From Gordonia rhizosphera NBRC 16068 (GTDB lineage: Bacteria > Actinomycetota > Actinomycetes > Mycobacteriales > Mycobacteriaceae): a DNA stretch of 64,000 bases. The notes under the pieces were generated by a model, which worked only from the letters and a program-made list of their open reading frames with translations, made no database searches and was not told where the DNA came from. The stretch spans positions 26,195 through 90,194 of the forward strand of contig NZ_BAHC01000135.1 in NCBI RefSeq assembly GCF_000298195.1, read 5' to 3'. Positions 61,794 to 64,000 of this stretch are shown one piece after another. The translations under genes and the position numbers were made by a program. Within the stretch, counting starts at the first letter, position 1. Each line of letters starts with the position of its first letter.

Positions 61794-63896
61794 TCACACG
61801 CGCTCTGCGACCTGATCGCTCAGGTGGCTACCGGGTGTTCCGGGCCGGTCCCGCCGGGTCTCGTCGGTGAATCGACCGTTGACCTCGGCCAATCGCGGCA
61901 AGGTGTCGCCGACCGGGAATGCCTTGCCGTCGAATGCCTGGCACCGTGCCAGCACCGCTGCGGCTCCCTGACGATCGATCCAATGGAACGGCCCGCCGAG
62001 TGCGCGCGGGAACCCGATCCCGAGCACTGCCGCGAGATCACCGTCGTCGGGGTGGCACAGGGTCGCGTCGTCCCAGCAGAGCAGAGACTCGGTGACGAAC
62101 GCGAGCAGCAGTCGTTCCCCGGCGACACCCGCAGGAACCGAGGCACCGGCCGGTGCCGCGACCGCGACGACGTCCGGGTTGATTCCGGCCCGTCGGCCAT
62201 CCTGGTAGCTGTAGAAGCCCTGGCCGAACCGCTTGCCGCGCACGCCCGCCTCGAGTAGCCGGTTGGCGAGGTCCTTGATGGCCGGTACGTCGACTCGGTC
62301 GGTCAACACGCGTTCGGCGACCTGGACGATGCTGGCGTCCATCACCAGCTGCAGCGTCACCTCGTCAGACGCCTGCAGGGGGCCGACGGGGAAACCGACC
62401 TCGCGTGCCTCCTTCTCGATCAGCGCCGGATCGGCACCGTCGGCGAGCAGGCGCAGACCCTCGAGCAGCCAACGTGCGTACACGCGTGAGGTGAAGAAGC
62501 CGGGATAGTCGGCCACCACCACCGGAAGCTTGCCGAGCGCCCGGGCGATCGCACCGGCGCGGTCGACCGAGGCCGCGGCGGTGCCGTCGTGCGGCACGAG
62601 CTCGACGAGCGGCATCTTCTCGACCGGCGAGAAGAAGTGCGTCCCGAGGAAGCGTTCGGGACGCGACACCGAGTCGGCGAGACCGGCAATCGGGATGGCC
62701 GAGGTGTTCGTGGTGATGAGGGTGTCCGGCCCCACCTGCGCATCCACCTGGGCGAGTGTGTCGCGCTTGAGTTCGGGCGATTCGAACACCGCCTCCACAA
62801 CCGCGTCCGCATCGGCGAACCCGGCCCAGTCGGTGGTGCCCGACCATGCGGCGCGCGTGTCGTCCGAGCCGGCCTTCGCGGCGCGGTCGCGCGCCTCGGC
62901 GATGCGGCCTTCGTCGATGTCGCGGACGATGGCGTTGATGCCGTGGCTGACCGCCGTCGCGGCGATGCCGGCGCCCATCTGTCCGGCACCGACCACGGCC
63001 ATCGTGGTGGGGCGCAGCGACGTGCCACGGAAACGACGCTTGGCGTCGGTCTCCACGTGGAACATGTGGATCAGCGCCGCACTCTCGTCTCCGCGCAACA
63101 GCCGAAGGAAGGATTCGCGTTCGGCGGCCAGACCCGCGGACCGACCGACGGTGAGGCCCGTGCTGACAAGGTGCACCAGGGCGGCGGCAGCACCCGCGCT
63201 CGGTGGCCGCCGCACGGCCGCGGCAGCCGCCTCGACCTCGGTCGCCACCTTCGGATCCGGAGTGGGGTGCGGCCGGGGGGTGGTCTGTCCGGTGCTCGCG
63301 ATCTCGATCGCGGTCGCGAGCAGGCTGTCCGCATCGACGATGTCGTCGGCGAGTCCCGCCGCGACCGCCTTCTCGGCCGACAGCGTACGGCCCGCGACCA
63401 TCATCTCGATGGCGACGGTGGGTTCGACCCGTCGCAGGATCAATTGCGTACCACCGCCACCCGGGATCAGCCCGAGAGTGGACTCCGGCAGACCGAGACG
63501 AGCCGACGGCGTGACGAGGATGGTGCTCGCCCCTAGTGCGATCTCGAGTGCACCGCCGAGCGCGTACCCGTCGATGGCGGCCACGATCGGCTTGGGGGAG
63601 TCGGCCATCCGCTCCATCAGGGCATGTGTACGGACCAGGAAGTCCGTCGTACCGGGATCATTCGCCAACTCAGGCAGCGATTTCAGATCGGCGCCGGCGC
63701 CGAAAGCGCCGGGCTTCCCCGAGGTGAGCACGATGCCGCGGACGTCGTCATCGGTCAGCATCGTGTCGAGAATTGCCGCGAGTTCGTCGATCACGGATGC
63801 GTCGACGACGTTCATCGTCCGGTCGGGAACGTCGAGACGCAGCACGGCCACGCCATCCTGCCGGGTCACGGCGAAATTGCGGTTCTGGGTGTGCAT
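61794..63896 (-). CDS. Enoyl-CoA hydratase/3-hydroxyacyl-CoA dehydrogenase fusion (FadB-like)
   Basis: This 700-aa beta-oxidation enzyme has an N-terminal crotonase domain (about 1-190; GKPGAFGAGADLK oxyanion strand, GYALGGALEIAL, LPESTLGLIPGGGGTQ). The NAD-binding domain is near 300 (AVVGAGQMGAGIA) with THFFSPVEKMPLVELV near 423. The C-terminal dehydrogenase domains hold KLPVVVADYPGFFTSRVY. GAGGAGAAAA precedes ATG 63896. Confidence 0.94.
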   Translation of the reverse strand: MHTQNRNFAVTRQDGVAVLRLDVPDRTMNVVDASVIDELAAILDTMLTDDDVRGIVLTSGKPGAFGAGADLKSLPELANDPGTTDFLVRTHALMERMADSPKPIVAAIDGYALGGALEIALGASTILVTPSARLGLPESTLGLIPGGGGTQLILRRVEPTVAIEMMVAGRTLSAEKAVAAGLADDIVDADSLLATAIEIASTGQTTPRPHPTPDPKVATEVEAAAAAVRRPPSAGAAAALVHLVSTGLTVGRSAGLAAERESFLRLLRGDESAALIHMFHVETDAKRRFRGTSLRPTTMAVVGAGQMGAGIAATAVSHGINAIVRDIDEGRIAEARDRAAKAGSDDTRAAWSGTTDWAGFADADAVVEAVFESPELKRDTLAQVDAQVGPDTLITTNTSAIPIAGLADSVSRPERFLGTHFFSPVEKMPLVELVPHDGTAAASVDRAGAIARALGKLPVVVADYPGFFTSRVYARWLLEGLRLLADGADPALIEKEAREVGFPVGPLQASDEVTLQLVMDASIVQVAERVLTDRVDVPAIKDLANRLLEAGVRGKRFGQGFYSYQDGRRAGINPDVVAVAAPAGASVPAGVAGERLLLAFVTESLLCWDDATLCHPDDGDLAAVLGIGFPRALGGPFHWIDRQGAAAVLARCQAFDGKAFPVGDTLPRLAEVNGRFTDETRRDRPGTPGSHLSDQVAERV

Positions 63897-63943
63897 AGGA
63901 TTTTCTCCTCAGTGGGGGGACTGTGTACTGGATCCGTTGAAGC

Positions 63944-64000
63944 TCAGCTGAATTCCGCACGCACCGACTCGGTGTGTGCACCGAGCTCCGGCCCGGGGGT
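63944..64000 (-). CDS. C-terminal tip of a CaiB/BaiF CoA-transferase, partial
   Basis: Only the last 18 codons are in the window, reading GPELGAHTESVRAEFS then TGA. This end (APELGEHT-like) is characteristic of type III CoA-transferases. The gene continues past the right edge and lies upstream of the fadB-like gene on the same strand. Confidence 0.6.
   Translation of the reverse strand, partial: TPGPELGAHTESVRAEFS

Overview
The window is a G+C-rich actinobacterial chromosome segment. The best guess is a mycolic-acid bacterium close to Gordonia, Mycobacterium or Rhodococcus. Supporting features are the nitrogen-starvation (Nit1C) cluster, the Huc-type hydrogenase, a WS/DGAT acyltransferase, many FadE/FadD/TetR genes and tight ATGA/GTGA gene overlaps. 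This is inferred from gene content only; no rRNA or tRNA is present.

Layout. 1-6200: a membrane-anchored sigma factor runs off the left edge. Next come a decayed SDR gene, a 166-bp MITE, and an electron-transfer operon (secreted 93-aa protein, ApbE, ferric-reductase-like membrane protein, NuoF-like protein, ferredoxin). Three unannotated 21-codon genes for related amphipathic peptides flank this operon. 6.3-17.1 kb: an SDR/acyl-CoA dehydrogenase/APH-kinase/TetR operon, a 1146-aa membrane patatin, an acyl-CoA ligase/phosphotriesterase-like lactonase operon and a histidine phosphatase. A shared 12-bp motif lies upstream of the two catabolic operons, and the gene set fits 4-hydroxy-acid or gamma-lactone breakdown. 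17.1-22.4 kb: Gre-like factor, HNH nuclease, TetR, FAD monooxygenase, lipase.

22.4-30.5 kb: a complete Nit1C nitrogen-starvation cluster (eight genes) bounded on both sides by related long hairpins. It holds one normal nitrilase and one paralogue that has lost the catalytic Glu and Cys. 30.5-42 kb: alkaline phosphatase-like protein, SWIM/SNF2 helicase, nucleotidase, 33-aa basic protein, SnoaL-like protein, DUF1295 membrane protein, a 0.8-kb non-coding block with two repeat families (21-bp tandem and 27-bp palindromic), VOC protein, secreted protein, SulP transporter and a frameshifted secreted-protein pseudogene.

42-57.4 kb: a complete [NiFe]-hydrogenase island. One arm is AraC regulator-hypA-hypB (minus strand). 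The divergent arm is hucM-hucS-hucL-protease-TPR-119aa-NifU/Rieske-NHL-hypFCDE (plus strand). The set provides the structural subunits, an electron-transfer protein and all six Hyp maturation factors, consistent with aerobic scavenging of low H2. 57.4-64 kb: GNAT, SHOCT membrane protein, cupredoxin, WS/DGAT, alpha/beta hydrolase, trifunctional-type FadB and the C-terminal tip of a CaiB/BaiF CoA-transferase.
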